A stretch of 64,000 nucleotides of DNA, taken from positions 2,272,487-2,336,486 of the forward strand of contig NZ_LFJC01000003.1 in the NCBI RefSeq assembly GCF_002776695.1, written 5' to 3'. The position numbers and the translations under genes were made by a program. The stretch is from Bradyrhizobium nitroreducens (GTDB lineage: Bacteria; Pseudomonadota; Alphaproteobacteria; Rhizobiales; Xanthobacteraceae). Below the pieces are notes generated by a model, which saw only the letters and a list, made by a program, of their open reading frames with translations, ran no database searches and had not been told where the DNA came from. This document shows, piece after piece, positions 52,730 through 61,884 of the stretch. Numbering within the stretch: position 1 is the first letter of the stretch; each line of letters starts with the position of its first letter.

Positions 52730-53773
52730 ATGCCGAAATACAGGGTGGTGACGCCGAAGGGCGCGAGCTTCACGGTCGCAGGAAGCGATTATTCCTACGA
52801 GCGCGAGGCGCTCGATCCGATCGATGCCGAGATCATCGAAGCCCCCGCCAACGAGGCCGAGTTCATCGCCGCCGCGAAGAACGCCGACGCCATCTACGCC
52901 AAGGGCATCCCGATCACCAAGACCATCATCGACGCGCTCGAGAGCTGCAAGGTCATCACGCTCGGCTCGGTCGGTGTCGACAGCGTCGACGTCAAGGCCG
53001 CCACCGCGCGCGGAATTCCGGTGACCAACATCCCCGACACCTTCATCGAAGAGGTCGCCGACCACGCCATGATGCTGCTGCTCGCGGGCTTCCGCCGTCT
53101 GGTCGAGCAGGACCGCATGGTGCGCGACGGCCGCTGGGCCGAGGGGCGGCCCGCGCTGCTCAAGATCCCCAGGCTGATGGGCCAGACGCTCGGCTTCGTC
53201 TCGTTCGGCCGCGTCGCGCGTGCAGTTGCGAAGCGCGCGGCGCCGTTCGGCCTGCGCATGATGGCCTACGATCCCTTCATCCAGGAAACGCTGATGTGGG
53301 ACCACGGCGTGATCCCGGCGACGCTGAACGAGGTGCTGTCGCAATCCGACTTCGTCTCGATGCACGCCCCCGCGCGGCCCGAGGTGCATCACATGCTGAC
53401 CGAGAAGCACTTCCGGCAGATGAAGAAGGGCTCGATCTTCATCAACACCGGCCGCGGCGCCACGGTGGACGAGGAGAGCCTGATCAAGGCGCTGCAGGAG
53501 GGCTGGATCGCGCACGCCGCCCTCGACGTGCTGGAGAAGGAGCCGCCCTCCCACAACAATCCCCTGCTCGGCATGGAGAACGTGACCCTGACCGCCCACG
53601 TCGCATCGGCCTCGGCACGGTTCGACGAAGCGCGCAAGCGCCGGGTGGGCTACGAATTGTCACTGGTGCTGCAGGGCATGTGGCCGGTAAGCTGCGTCAA
53701 TCCGTCGGTGCTGCAAACGACCGCGCTCCGCCGCTGGCAACCCGTCAGCATGGATCGCGGGCCGAACAGCTAG
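52730..53773 (+). CDS. D-2-hydroxyacid dehydrogenase family (CtBP-type) protein
   Basis: This 347-residue NAD-binding 2-hydroxyacid dehydrogenase has catalytic-region segments NTGRGATVDEESL, an acidic DVLEKEP and a late HVASASA histidine. The nucleotide-binding loop reads LGFVSFGRVA, in which the usual GxGxxG is altered (Ser and Ala at the first and last Gly positions). It precedes a sugar-type ABC transporter on the same strand, so it may act on the imported compound. AGGA precedes the ATG at 52730. Confidence 0.87.
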   Translation: MPKYRVVTPKGASFTVAGSDYSYEREALDPIDAEIIEAPANEAEFIAAAKNADAIYAKGIPITKTIIDALESCKVITLGSVGVDSVDVKAATARGIPVTNIPDTFIEEVADHAMMLLLAGFRRLVEQDRMVRDGRWAEGRPALLKIPRLMGQTLGFVSFGRVARAVAKRAAPFGLRMMAYDPFIQETLMWDHGVIPATLNEVLSQSDFVSMHAPARPEVHHMLTEKHFRQMKKGSIFINTGRGATVDEESLIKALQEGWIAHAALDVLEKEPPSHNNPLLGMENVTLTAHVASASARFDEARKRRVGYELSLVLQGMWPVSCVNPSVLQTTALRRWQPVSMDRGPNS

Positions 53774-53855
53774 GCGGCCGGCGCAAGGCGCCAACGACCG
53801 AGACGACCCTTCACCGGCGATCAACGCCGGGAAGGGAGCACATAGGGAGGAACTG

Positions 53856-55202
53856 ATGAGGAACGACATCACACGTCGTGATGCCTTGGCGCTGGGCCTG
53901 TCCGCTGCAACCCTCGCTGCCACTGGTGCTGCGGCGCAAACAACATCATCGACGATCAAGGCCGCCGACGTGGCGGCGCCCAAGCGCGAGATCGAGAAGG
54001 GCGCATCCCTGCGCATGCTGCGCCCGGTTCGCTTCGTCCAGGCCGACGAAGACGTGTTCCGCGCCAACGCCGCAAAGTTCACCAAGGAGACGGGGGTCGA
54101 GGTCAAGGTCGACTTCGTCGGCTGGGAGGACATCAACCAGCAGACCGCGGTGACCGCCAATTCGGGCGCGGGCCCCGACATCATCATCGGCTTCTCCGAT
54201 GCACCGCACATCTACATCGACAAGTTGATCGAGCTGACCGACGTCGCCGATTACATCGGCAAGCGCTATGGCGGCTGGCTGCCGCTGGCGCAGCGCTACG
54301 GCAAGAAGAACAAGAGCGAGGCCTGGATCGGATTGCCATTCGGCGCCACCGCGGGTCCGCTGATCTACCGTAAGTCGATCCTGCAATCCGTCGGCTTCGA
54401 CAAGGTGCCGGAAGATCACGCCGGCATTCTCGATCTCTGCCAGAAGCTGCAAAAGGCCGGGAAGCCGGCCGGCTTCGCGCTCGGCAACGCCAAGGGTGAC
54501 GGCAACGGCTTTGCGAACTGGGCGCTGTGGTCCCACAACGCCTCCCTGCTCGACGAGGAAGGCAACGTCGTCATCAACAGCAAGGAGACCATCGCCGCGC
54601 TGAACTGGGTCAAGCAAATCTACCCGACCTTCATCGCCGGCACGACGTCGTGGAACGACGTCAGCAACAACCGGGCGTATTCTTCGCAGGAGATCTCGCT
54701 GACCGCCAACGGCGTCTCGCTGTACTTCTCGCTGAAGAACGATCCGGCGACCAAGGCGATCGCCGACGACAGCGAGCACCAGCTGCTGCCGAAGGGCCTC
54801 GCCAAGGTCTCGCCGATGGCCGGCTTGACCTTGAACGCCATGCTGTTCAAGCACAGCCAGTACCCCAACGCGGCGAAGGCCTTCCTGCAATTCATGCTGG
54901 AGAACGACCAGTACGAGCCCTGGCTCAATGCCAATTCCGGCTATTGGTCGCAGCCGCTCGCCGCCTACGCCGACGCGGCCGTTTGGAAAGGCGACCCCAA
55001 GGTCTCGATCTTCAAGGACACGATGAAGAGCACGTATTATGACGGCTACAAGGGGCCGATCTCCACGGCGACGGGGGCCGTCAGTGCAGACTACGTGCTG
55101 ATCCAGATGTGCTCTGCCGTCGCGACCGGCGCGGCCACCCCCGAGGCCGCGGCCGCCGAAGCCGAGCAGCGCTGCAAGCGCTACTTCCGGCGGCAGCGAT
55201 AG
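53856..55202 (+). CDS. ABC transporter sugar-type substrate-binding protein
   Basis: This 448-residue extracellular solute-binding family 1 protein has a Tat-like signal (ITRRDALALGLSAA, cut after AAA near residue 28) and typical segments VKVDFVGWEDIN, GAGPDIIIGFSDAPHIY and YPNAAKAFLQFML. GGGAGGA lies before the ATG. It is followed by two permease genes, with a 156-base spacer that contains a palindromic repeat. Substrate is probably a sugar or polyol (inference from family). Confidence 0.9.
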   Translation: MRNDITRRDALALGLSAATLAATGAAAQTTSSTIKAADVAAPKREIEKGASLRMLRPVRFVQADEDVFRANAAKFTKETGVEVKVDFVGWEDINQQTAVTANSGAGPDIIIGFSDAPHIYIDKLIELTDVADYIGKRYGGWLPLAQRYGKKNKSEAWIGLPFGATAGPLIYRKSILQSVGFDKVPEDHAGILDLCQKLQKAGKPAGFALGNAKGDGNGFANWALWSHNASLLDEEGNVVINSKETIAALNWVKQIYPTFIAGTTSWNDVSNNRAYSSQEISLTANGVSLYFSLKNDPATKAIADDSEHQLLPKGLAKVSPMAGLTLNAMLFKHSQYPNAAKAFLQFMLENDQYEPWLNANSGYWSQPLAAYADAAVWKGDPKVSIFKDTMKSTYYDGYKGPISTATGAVSADYVLIQMCSAVATGAATPEAAAAEAEQRCKRYFRRQR

Positions 55203-55205
55203 CGA

Positions 55206-55323
55206 GCGTCATTGCGAGCGAGGCGAAGCAATCCGGAATCCCTTCGCGGATGCAATCTGGATTGCTTCGTCGCACCAGCGCAAAATTGCTTCGCAACTTT
55301 GTCGCGGGCTCCTCGCAATGACG
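55206..55323. repeat. CATTGCGAGCGAGGCGAAGCAATCC repeat pair inside the ABC operon
   Basis: The left end GTCATTGCGAGCGAGGCGAA and the right end CTCCTCGCAATGACG are inverted partners. Inner inverted segments AAGCAATCCGGA and GGATTGCTTCG lie between them. The element sits between the binding-protein gene and the first permease gene, where it can form a long hairpin in the mRNA. The location parallels the REP elements between malE and malF in E. coli. Confidence 0.8.
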
Positions 55324-55357
55324 GCGTGGTAACGTTCAACAGCAGGACAACAGACTT

Positions 55358-56314
55358 ATGTCCGTGACCACCCTCTCCTCTCCCGCCTTGGCCCAGCGGC
55401 AGCCGAACTGGATCGTGCGCCTGTTCGACTACAAGCCGTTCCTGATCGCGATGTGCCTTGCGCCCGCGATCGGGCTGCTCCTGGTGTTCCTGACCTATCC
55501 GCTCGGCCTCGGCATCTGGCTCGCCTTCACCGACACCACGATCGGCCGCCGCGGCATCTATGTCGGCTTCGAGAACTTCCAGTATCTGCTCACCGATCCC
55601 CTGTGGTGGAACGCGGTGTTCTACAGCGTGGTCTATACGGGAATCGCAACGTTCGGAAAGTTCGCGCTCGGCTTCTGGCTCGCGCTGCTGCTCAACAACC
55701 ATTTTCCGTTCAAGAGCCTGTTGCGTGCGATCATCCTGTTGCCTTGGATCGTGCCGACCGTGCTTTCGGCGCTGGCGTTCTGGTGGATCTACGATCCGCA
55801 ATTCTCGATCATCTCGTATCTCCTGGTCGACGTGCTGCACTGGCGGTCCGGCAATATCGACTTCCTCGGCTCGCCCTGGCCGGCGCGGTTCTCGCTGATT
55901 GCCGCCAACATCTGGCGCGGCATTCCCTTCGTCGCGATCTCGCTGCTGGCGGGGCTGCAGACCATCTCGCCCTCGCTCTACGAGGCGGCGATGCTGGATG
56001 GGGCCAGCGCCTGGCAGCGCTTTCGCTACATCACCTTCCCGATGATGATGCCGATCCTCGCCATCGTCATGACCTTCTCGATCATCTTCACCTTCACCGA
56101 CTTTCAGCTGGTCTATGCCATCACCCGCGGCGGGCCCGGCAACTCGACCCATCTGCTGGCCACGCTGGCGTTCCAGCGCGGCATCGCCGGCGGCGAGCTC
56201 GGCGAAGGTGCGGCGATCGCAGTGTCGATGATCCCGTTCCTGGTGTTCGCGACGCTGTTCTCATATTTCGGCCTGGCGCGCCGCAAATGGCAGCAGGGAG
56301 AGAGCAATGACTGA
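55358..56314 (+). CDS. ABC transporter permease (sugar type), first subunit
   Basis: This 318-residue inner-membrane permease has six main hydrophobic segments and the coupling loop EAAMLDGASAWQRFRYITFP (EAA motif) near residues 208-227. It has the MalF/UgpA-type order. The next permease gene overlaps its end by eight bases, so the two are coupled. No ATPase gene is found in this cluster. Confidence 0.93.
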   Translation: MSVTTLSSPALAQRQPNWIVRLFDYKPFLIAMCLAPAIGLLLVFLTYPLGLGIWLAFTDTTIGRRGIYVGFENFQYLLTDPLWWNAVFYSVVYTGIATFGKFALGFWLALLLNNHFPFKSLLRAIILLPWIVPTVLSALAFWWIYDPQFSIISYLLVDVLHWRSGNIDFLGSPWPARFSLIAANIWRGIPFVAISLLAGLQTISPSLYEAAMLDGASAWQRFRYITFPMMMPILAIVMTFSIIFTFTDFQLVYAITRGGPGNSTHLLATLAFQRGIAGGELGEGAAIAVSMIPFLVFATLFSYFGLARRKWQQGESND

Positions 56315-57209
56315 CGCCGTCGCGCAAGGCTCCACTGTCGCCGACGCCAAAGCGGCGCCCGACACCATGGCCTGGGATTCCGGGCTGCGACGGCTGATGA
56401 TGATCTATCTGCCGCTCGGCTGCTTCGTGCTCATCCTGCTGTTTCCGTTCTACTGGATGGCGATCACCTCGTTCAAGCCGAACGCAGAGCTGATGAATTA
56501 CAAGCAGCACAATCCGTTCTGGATCTCCTCGCCGACGCTGGCGCACGTCAAGCATCTGTTGTTCGACACCGCCTATCCGCGCTGGCTGTGGACCACGATG
56601 ACGGTGGCGATAGGCTCGACCACGCTGTCCCTGATCGCGAGCACGCTCGCCGCCTATGCCATCGAGCGCCTGCGCTTCCGCGGCAGCCCCTATGTCGGCC
56701 TCGGCATCTATCTCGCCTATCTCGTGCCGCCCTCGATCCTGTTCATCCCGCTCGCGACCGTCGTGGTGCAGTTCGGCCTGTTCGACTCGCCGCTCGCCCT
56801 GATCCTGGTCTATCCGACCTTCCTGGTGCCGTTCTGCACCTGGCTCCTGATCGGCTATTTCAAGTCGATCCCCTACGAGCTCGAGGAATGCGCGCTGGTC
56901 GACGGCGCCACGCGGCTGCAGATCCTCCGGCGGATCACGCTGCCGCTCGCGGTGCCCGGGCTGATCTCGGCCGGCATCTTCTCCTTCACGCTGTCCTGGA
57001 ACGAGTTCATCTACGCGCTCGCCTTCATCCAGAGCGGCGCCAACAAGACGGTCCCGGTCGCGATCCTGACCGAGCTCGTCACCGGCGACGTCTACCAATG
57101 GGGTGCGCTGATGGCGGGATCGCTGCTCGGCTCGCTGCCGGTTGCGGTCTTCTACTCGCTGTTCGTGGACTATTACGTGTCCTCGCTGACCGGCGCGGTG
57201 AAGGAGTAA
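56307..57209 (+). CDS. ABC transporter permease (sugar type), second subunit
   Basis: This 300-residue inner-membrane permease of the MalG/UgpE type has six hydrophobic segments and the coupling loop EECALVDGATRLQILRRITLP (shortened: EECALVDGATRLQ). It overlaps the first permease gene by eight bases. The transporter lacks an ATPase gene in this window, so it probably shares an ATPase encoded elsewhere. Confidence 0.93.
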   Translation: MTDAVAQGSTVADAKAAPDTMAWDSGLRRLMMIYLPLGCFVLILLFPFYWMAITSFKPNAELMNYKQHNPFWISSPTLAHVKHLLFDTAYPRWLWTTMTVAIGSTTLSLIASTLAAYAIERLRFRGSPYVGLGIYLAYLVPPSILFIPLATVVVQFGLFDSPLALILVYPTFLVPFCTWLLIGYFKSIPYELEECALVDGATRLQILRRITLPLAVPGLISAGIFSFTLSWNEFIYALAFIQSGANKTVPVAILTELVTGDVYQWGALMAGSLLGSLPVAVFYSLFVDYYVSSLTGAVKE

Positions 57210-57302
57210 CCGGGCACGACGCGCGACCGCATTCGATCGTGCTATCGTGGTAGATCGCGCTTCGCCCCTGATGCTACCAACCGCATCGGAGACGAGGCGA
57301 GC

Positions 57303-58310
57303 ATGATGCTGGCGATACTCGCTCCGGGAAGCGAGAACTGCATGGCATCGCCAGAACTCCCCTCATTGTCCCGACGAGGCTTTTGCCTGTGCTGCGTCGG
57401 CGGAGCCTTTGCCGCCACCACGGGTTGGCTGACCCCGAGGCAGGCTTTCGCCGAAGCGCGCGGCCTCGTCAGCGTGATCAAGGACAGCGCGGCGATTTCG
57501 CCCATCGCGACCTACAAGCTGCGCAACAATATCAGCGTGTTGGAGGGGTCCGGCGGCAATATCGCCGTCCTCACGGGACCGGACGGAAAGCTCCTGGTCG
57601 ACGCAGGCATCGGCGTCTCACGCCCGCAGCTCAGCAAGGCGCTGGCCGCACTCGGCGGCGAGCCGATCACGCACCTGATCAACACGCACTGGCACTTCGA
57701 CCATGCCGACGGCAATGAGTGGCTGCACGCGGCCGGCGCGAAGATCCTCGCTCACGAGAATACCCGCAAGCACCTGTCCGTCGTTCAGCGGGTCGAGGAC
57801 TGGGACTACAATTTCCTCGCCTTGCCCGCCAGCGCCGTCCCGGCCCAGGTTTTTGCCAGGGATCACCATCTCAAGCTCAACGGCGCGTCGATCGCGACGA
57901 AATATTACGGGCCGGCGCATACCGACGGGGACATTTCGGTCATGTTCGCCGAAGCCAACATTCTTCATGCCGGCGACACCTACTGGAACGGCATCTATCC
58001 CTTCATCGACTATTCGACCGGCGGCAGCATCGACGGCATGATCGCGGCTTCCGACGCCAACCTGGCCATGGCGAACAACGACACCATCGTCATCCCCGGT
58101 CACGGCAAGCCCGTCAGCAACAAAGCCGAACTCCAGGAATTTCGCGACATGCTGGTCGCGATCAGGGACAATGTCGGCAACCTCAAGAAGCAGGGAAGGA
58201 CGCGCGACGAAGCCGTTGCGGCCAAGCCCACGGCCGCATTCGACGCGAGGTTCGGCCAGTTCCTGGTCGACCCCGGCTTCTTCACGAGGATCGTCTACCA
58301 AGGCGTGTGA
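57303..58310 (+). CDS. Tat-exported metallo-beta-lactamase-fold hydrolase
   Basis: This 335-residue protein has a twin-arginine signal (LSRRGFCLCCVGG, residues 22-34). The MBL metal motif HWHFDHADG (H129, H131, D133, H134) and later GPAHTDGD, LHAGDTYWNG and IPGHGKP residues complete a two-metal site. The family includes Tat-secreted quinoprotein-relay and related enzymes. An alternative ATG at 57342 would shorten the N-terminus but keep the Tat motif. Substrate is unknown. It is separate from the ABC operon by 93 bases. Confidence 0.87.
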   Translation: MMLAILAPGSENCMASPELPSLSRRGFCLCCVGGAFAATTGWLTPRQAFAEARGLVSVIKDSAAISPIATYKLRNNISVLEGSGGNIAVLTGPDGKLLVDAGIGVSRPQLSKALAALGGEPITHLINTHWHFDHADGNEWLHAAGAKILAHENTRKHLSVVQRVEDWDYNFLALPASAVPAQVFARDHHLKLNGASIATKYYGPAHTDGDISVMFAEANILHAGDTYWNGIYPFIDYSTGGSIDGMIAASDANLAMANNDTIVIPGHGKPVSNKAELQEFRDMLVAIRDNVGNLKKQGRTRDEAVAAKPTAAFDARFGQFLVDPGFFTRIVYQGV

Positions 58311-58408
58311 GGTGAACGGCGATAGCCGCACTGCGGCGTTTGGCCCGGCTTCACAAAACTGCAACACGCGATCCGCATAACGCGTGCGTCCGCCAACAGG
58401 AGACGCAC

Positions 58409-59764
58409 ATGCGCGCGACTTTTCTTGCCACCGTCGCAACGATCATTCTCGCCGCGAGCCCAGCGCTCGCGCAGAGCGAAGGTGAATTCCCCGCCAAACT
58501 CGCCGGCCACGTGGTGATGCCGGCCGCTACGTTCATCGACGCCCCCGCCGATGCCCCCGCCGATCTCAAGACCTCCGGCAAGTACACCACCGGCAAGCGC
58601 GTCGATGCGCTCGGCACCGTCATGGGCAAGTCGTATGAGCGCGCGACCGGCGTGTCGCTGCCGTTCAAGGGCCAGCCGCTGCAGGGCCATTCCGGCATCA
58701 AGCACATGCCCGACGGCAGCTTCTGGGTCATCACCGACAACGGCATGGGCGCGCGCGCCAATTCGCCGGACTCGATGCTGTACCTCAACCGCTACAAGAT
58801 GGATTGGGCCAGCGGCAAGATCGAGCGGCTGGAGACCATCTTCCTGCACGATCCCGACAAGAAGGTCCCCTTCCGCATCGTTCATGAGGACACCCAGAAG
58901 CGCTATCTCACCGGCTCCGACTTCGACACCGAGGGTTTCCAGATCATCGGCGACGTCTTCTGGATCGGCGACGAGTTCGGGCCCTACATCCTGAAGGCCG
59001 ACAAATCAGGCAAGATCCTCGGCGTGTTCGAGACCGTCGCCGACGGCAAGCCGGTGCGCTCGCCCGACAATTGGGCCGTGGCGACGCCGGGCGCACCGGG
59101 TGCGACCTACACCAACGTCAATCTCCGCCGCTCCAAGGGCTATGAGGGCTTTGCATCGTCCAAGGACGGCAAATTCCTCTACGGCCTGCTCGAAGGGCCG
59201 CTGTGGGATGCCGAGAAGAAGGACTGGGAGAAGGTCGACGGCAAGGAAGCCTCCCGTATCCTCGAGTTCGACGTCGCTGCCGAGAAGTTCACCGGCCGCT
59301 ATTGGCAGTATGTGTTCGAGCAGAACGGCAACGCCATCGGCGACTTCAACATGATCGACCAGGCCTCCGGCCTCATCATCGAGCGCGACAACGGCGAAGG
59401 CACCGCCGACAAGGCCTGCCCGCAAGGCACCCGCGGCGAGAACTGTTTTCCCGATCTCGCCAAGTTCAAGCGCATCTACAAGATCGAGCTCACCGACGCC
59501 AATGTCGGCAAGCCCGTGCGCAAGATCGGCTATATCGACCTCATGAAGATCAGCGATCCCGACAAGAAGGCGCGGAAGCCGCTCAATGACGGCGTCTACA
59601 CCTTCCCGTTCTTCACCATCGAGAACGTCGATCGCGTCGACGACACCCACATCATCGTCGGCAACGACAACAATCTGCCGTTCTCGTCCAGCCGCGATCC
59701 GAACAAGGCCGACGACGACGAGTTCATGCTGCTCGAAGTGGCGGATTTCCTGAAGGCGAAGTAG
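58409..59764 (+). CDS. Phytase-like esterase (PF13449-type), exported
   Basis: This 451-residue secreted protein has a signal peptide cut after ALAQ near residue 23. Phytase-like beta-propeller features follow: SGIKHMPDGSFWVITDNGMGA, DTEGFQIIGDVFWIGDEFGP (shortened to DNGMGA and GDEFGPY) and a late TIENVDRVDD. Members are annotated as esterase-like activity of phytase. AGGAG precedes the ATG at 58409. Periplasmic or secreted; substrate unknown. Confidence 0.85.
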   Translation: MRATFLATVATIILAASPALAQSEGEFPAKLAGHVVMPAATFIDAPADAPADLKTSGKYTTGKRVDALGTVMGKSYERATGVSLPFKGQPLQGHSGIKHMPDGSFWVITDNGMGARANSPDSMLYLNRYKMDWASGKIERLETIFLHDPDKKVPFRIVHEDTQKRYLTGSDFDTEGFQIIGDVFWIGDEFGPYILKADKSGKILGVFETVADGKPVRSPDNWAVATPGAPGATYTNVNLRRSKGYEGFASSKDGKFLYGLLEGPLWDAEKKDWEKVDGKEASRILEFDVAAEKFTGRYWQYVFEQNGNAIGDFNMIDQASGLIIERDNGEGTADKACPQGTRGENCFPDLAKFKRIYKIELTDANVGKPVRKIGYIDLMKISDPDKKARKPLNDGVYTFPFFTIENVDRVDDTHIIVGNDNNLPFSSSRDPNKADDDEFMLLEVADFLKAK

Positions 59765-59775
59765 AGTGTCGCTCT

Positions 59776-59804
59776 CTCCTCTCCCGCTTCGCGCGGGGGA
59801 GGAG
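59776..59804. terminator. Bidirectional hairpin between phytase-like gene and tonB
   Basis: CTCCTCTCCCGC and GCGGGGGAGGAG form a 12-bp stem (one wobble) around TTCGC, in the 45-base space between convergent genes ending at 59764 and 59810. It probably terminates both, though the T-tracts are absent. Confidence 0.6.
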
Positions 59805-59809
59805 CCCGA

Positions 59810-60637
59810 TCACCGCCCGAAGATCACCGGGATGTTGATGGGAACCGTCGAATATGTGATCTCGGGCGGCATTGCCGGAAATGGTTGAGCCTGCCGCATC
59901 ATCGCCGCGGCCTGGGCGTCGAGCGCCGCAAAGCCCGAAGATCCGCTGACGCGGCTGGACAGGACCTGACCACCGCGGCCGAGCGTGAAGCTCAACCTGA
60001 CAACGCCTTTCTGACCATTGGCGCCTGCCGGATACTGGTGAAAGCGCATCAGATGCGCGCGGACGCGCTGGTAGTAGGTCGCCATCGCAGAAGCGACCGC
60101 GCCTGCGCTCACTGCAGATGCCAGCGGAGCCTGGCGCTCCGCACGCGGCGGCGCGCTGGTGCGGAGAGCCGGCGGCGCCTCCGACGGTTTCCTTGCATCG
60201 GGGCGCACCACCCTGGGCTTCGCAGGCGCCGGCTTCTCCACGGGCTCCACCCTGGCAAACTCGGGCTTCGGCGGACTTGGCTCGAGCTTCTGCTCCGGCG
60301 GAGCCACGACGTCCGGCTTCTCTTGCGGCGGCGTTGACGGAATCATCTCTTCGACGGCCTGTTGCTGCACCGGCTCGGGCGGCGACGCGTCCGCCTGCTC
60401 CATGATCGGTCCCGGCGCGATATCCAGTGGCGTCGCCTGCGGCGCGGACGTCTCCGGCGTCATGTCGATGAGGATCGCCGGCGTGTTGACGCCCTGCTCC
60501 GGCGCCTGCTTCAGCCAGCTCATCGCGAGCAGCGCAGCGGCAAGATGCAGGGCCACGACCACCACTGCCGACAAGGCCCAGTGCGCGGTCTCGCGCTCGC
60601 CGGGCCGCTCGTGCAGGGCAAAGGCGTTGGCGGCCAT
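59810..60637 (-). CDS. tonB: TonB energy-transducing protein
   Basis: TonB transmits proton-motive energy from ExbB/ExbD to outer-membrane receptors. The 275-residue protein has one N-terminal membrane anchor (about 20-42) and a long Pro/Glu/Lys-rich periplasm-spanning region (50-165). The C-terminal TonB domain (YPAGANGQKGVVRLSFTLGRGGQV, key parts YPAGA and GVVRLSF) is complete. It overlaps exbD by one base in the haem-uptake operon. GAGCG-type ribosome site is weak. Confidence 0.92.
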   Translation of the reverse strand: MAANAFALHERPGERETAHWALSAVVVVALHLAAALLAMSWLKQAPEQGVNTPAILIDMTPETSAPQATPLDIAPGPIMEQADASPPEPVQQQAVEEMIPSTPPQEKPDVVAPPEQKLEPSPPKPEFARVEPVEKPAPAKPRVVRPDARKPSEAPPALRTSAPPRAERQAPLASAVSAGAVASAMATYYQRVRAHLMRFHQYPAGANGQKGVVRLSFTLGRGGQVLSSRVSGSSGFAALDAQAAAMMRQAQPFPAMPPEITYSTVPINIPVIFGR

Positions 60638-61077
60638 CAGCTGCGTCCGTCGAGGCCGACCAGGGCGACCTTGAGATAGCCTGCATTGCGCAAGGTGTTC
60701 ATCACCTCCATCAGGTCACCGTAGGAGACCGCCTTGTCGGCGCGCAGGTAGATGCGCTCGTCCTTGCGGCCCTTGGTGGCCGCATCGAGCGCGGTGACGA
60801 GGCCATCGCGGGCCATCGTGTCCTCGCCGACGGCAATGGTGAGATCCGCCTTCACGGTCACGAAGGCCGGCTTGTCCGGACGCGGCTGCGGCTCCGCCGC
60901 GGTCGCGGGCAGCTCGACGCCGATGTCGACGGTAGCGAGAGGGGCTGCCACCATGAAGATGATCAGCAGCACCAGCATCACGTCGATGAACGGCGTGACG
61001 TTGATCTCGCTGACAACGTCGAGATCGTCCGGAACGCCGCGCGATCCAAGCCTCGATCCACCGAGCTTTGCGGCCAT
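60637..61077 (-). CDS. exbD: Biopolymer transport protein ExbD
   Basis: ExbD is the membrane partner of ExbB that couples proton flow to TonB. The 146-residue protein has a single membrane segment (VNVTPFIDVMLVLLIIFMVAAP; key residue Asp in FIDVMLV) and a periplasmic domain. It is three bases downstream of exbB. Confidence 0.94.
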   Translation of the reverse strand: MAAKLGGSRLGSRGVPDDLDVVSEINVTPFIDVMLVLLIIFMVAAPLATVDIGVELPATAAEPQPRPDKPAFVTVKADLTIAVGEDTMARDGLVTALDAATKGRKDERIYLRADKAVSYGDLMEVMNTLRNAGYLKVALVGLDGRS

Positions 61078-61080
61078 CGC

Positions 61081-61857
61081 CTACTCCGCCGCTCGGGCCA
61101 GGCGGAATTCCCGGTGGTCGCGCTGGCGGCTCACCAGCAGCATCAGCTGTGCCGAGGCGTCACCGAGCAGTGCGCGGTAATCGGCAATGCCGCGGACGAG
61201 GTGATTGTAGATCACGACCGCCGGGATCGCGGCGACGAGCCCGAGCGCAGTGGCGAGCAGCGCTTCCGCGATGCCGGGCGCGACCACCGCAAGGCTGGTG
61301 GTGTGGCTCTCGGAAATGCCGATGAAGGAATTCATGATGCCCCAGACGGTGCCGAACAGGCCGACGAAGGGCGCGGTTGCGCCGATGGTCGCGAGCACGC
61401 CGGTGCCGCGCGCGATCCGCCTCGACATCGCCGCTTCGACCCGCTCCAGCCGCAGCGCGACACGTTCCTGAAGGCCCTCGTCGAGCACGCCGCCGGAGAG
61501 CTCGGCCTCCCTGGCGCAGGACTGGATGAGCTGGGCGACGGCATCGTGGGCACCACCGGCGCGCGCGGATGCCTCGGCCAGCTTGATATTGCCTTCGAGC
61601 GAGCGCGTCCGCTGCAAGGCGAGCGCGCCCTTGCGACGCAGCTCGATGGATTTAGCCAGCCACACCGTCCACGTCACCAGCGAGGCAACGGCGAGCCCCA
61701 CCATCACCGTCTTCACGACGATGTCGGCGCCGAGAAACATGCCCCAAGGTGACAGATTGCGCGGCAACAGCGCCTCGTCGATTGCAAAGGCCGGCACCGG
61801 CGCGAGCACCAGCGCGATCGTTAGGATCACATGCCGAAGCCCAAACTTGCCCTGCAT
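61081..61857 (-). CDS. exbB: Biopolymer transport protein ExbB
   Basis: ExbB forms the proton channel with ExbD. The 258-residue protein has an N-terminal signal-like segment followed by three membrane helices. The conserved MotA/TolQ/ExbB channel region reads VGLFGTVWGIMNSF and GIAEALLATALGLVAAIPAVVIYNHL (shortened to key parts GLFGTVWGIM and GIAEALLATALGL). It is between hutX and exbD in the operon. Confidence 0.94.
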   Translation of the reverse strand: MQGKFGLRHVILTIALVLAPVPAFAIDEALLPRNLSPWGMFLGADIVVKTVMVGLAVASLVTWTVWLAKSIELRRKGALALQRTRSLEGNIKLAEASARAGGAHDAVAQLIQSCAREAELSGGVLDEGLQERVALRLERVEAAMSRRIARGTGVLATIGATAPFVGLFGTVWGIMNSFIGISESHTTSLAVVAPGIAEALLATALGLVAAIPAVVIYNHLVRGIADYRALLGDASAQLMLLVSRQRDHREFRLARAAE

Positions 61858-61884
61858 CCTGATCTCCCGACAGGTTGAAGCGAA

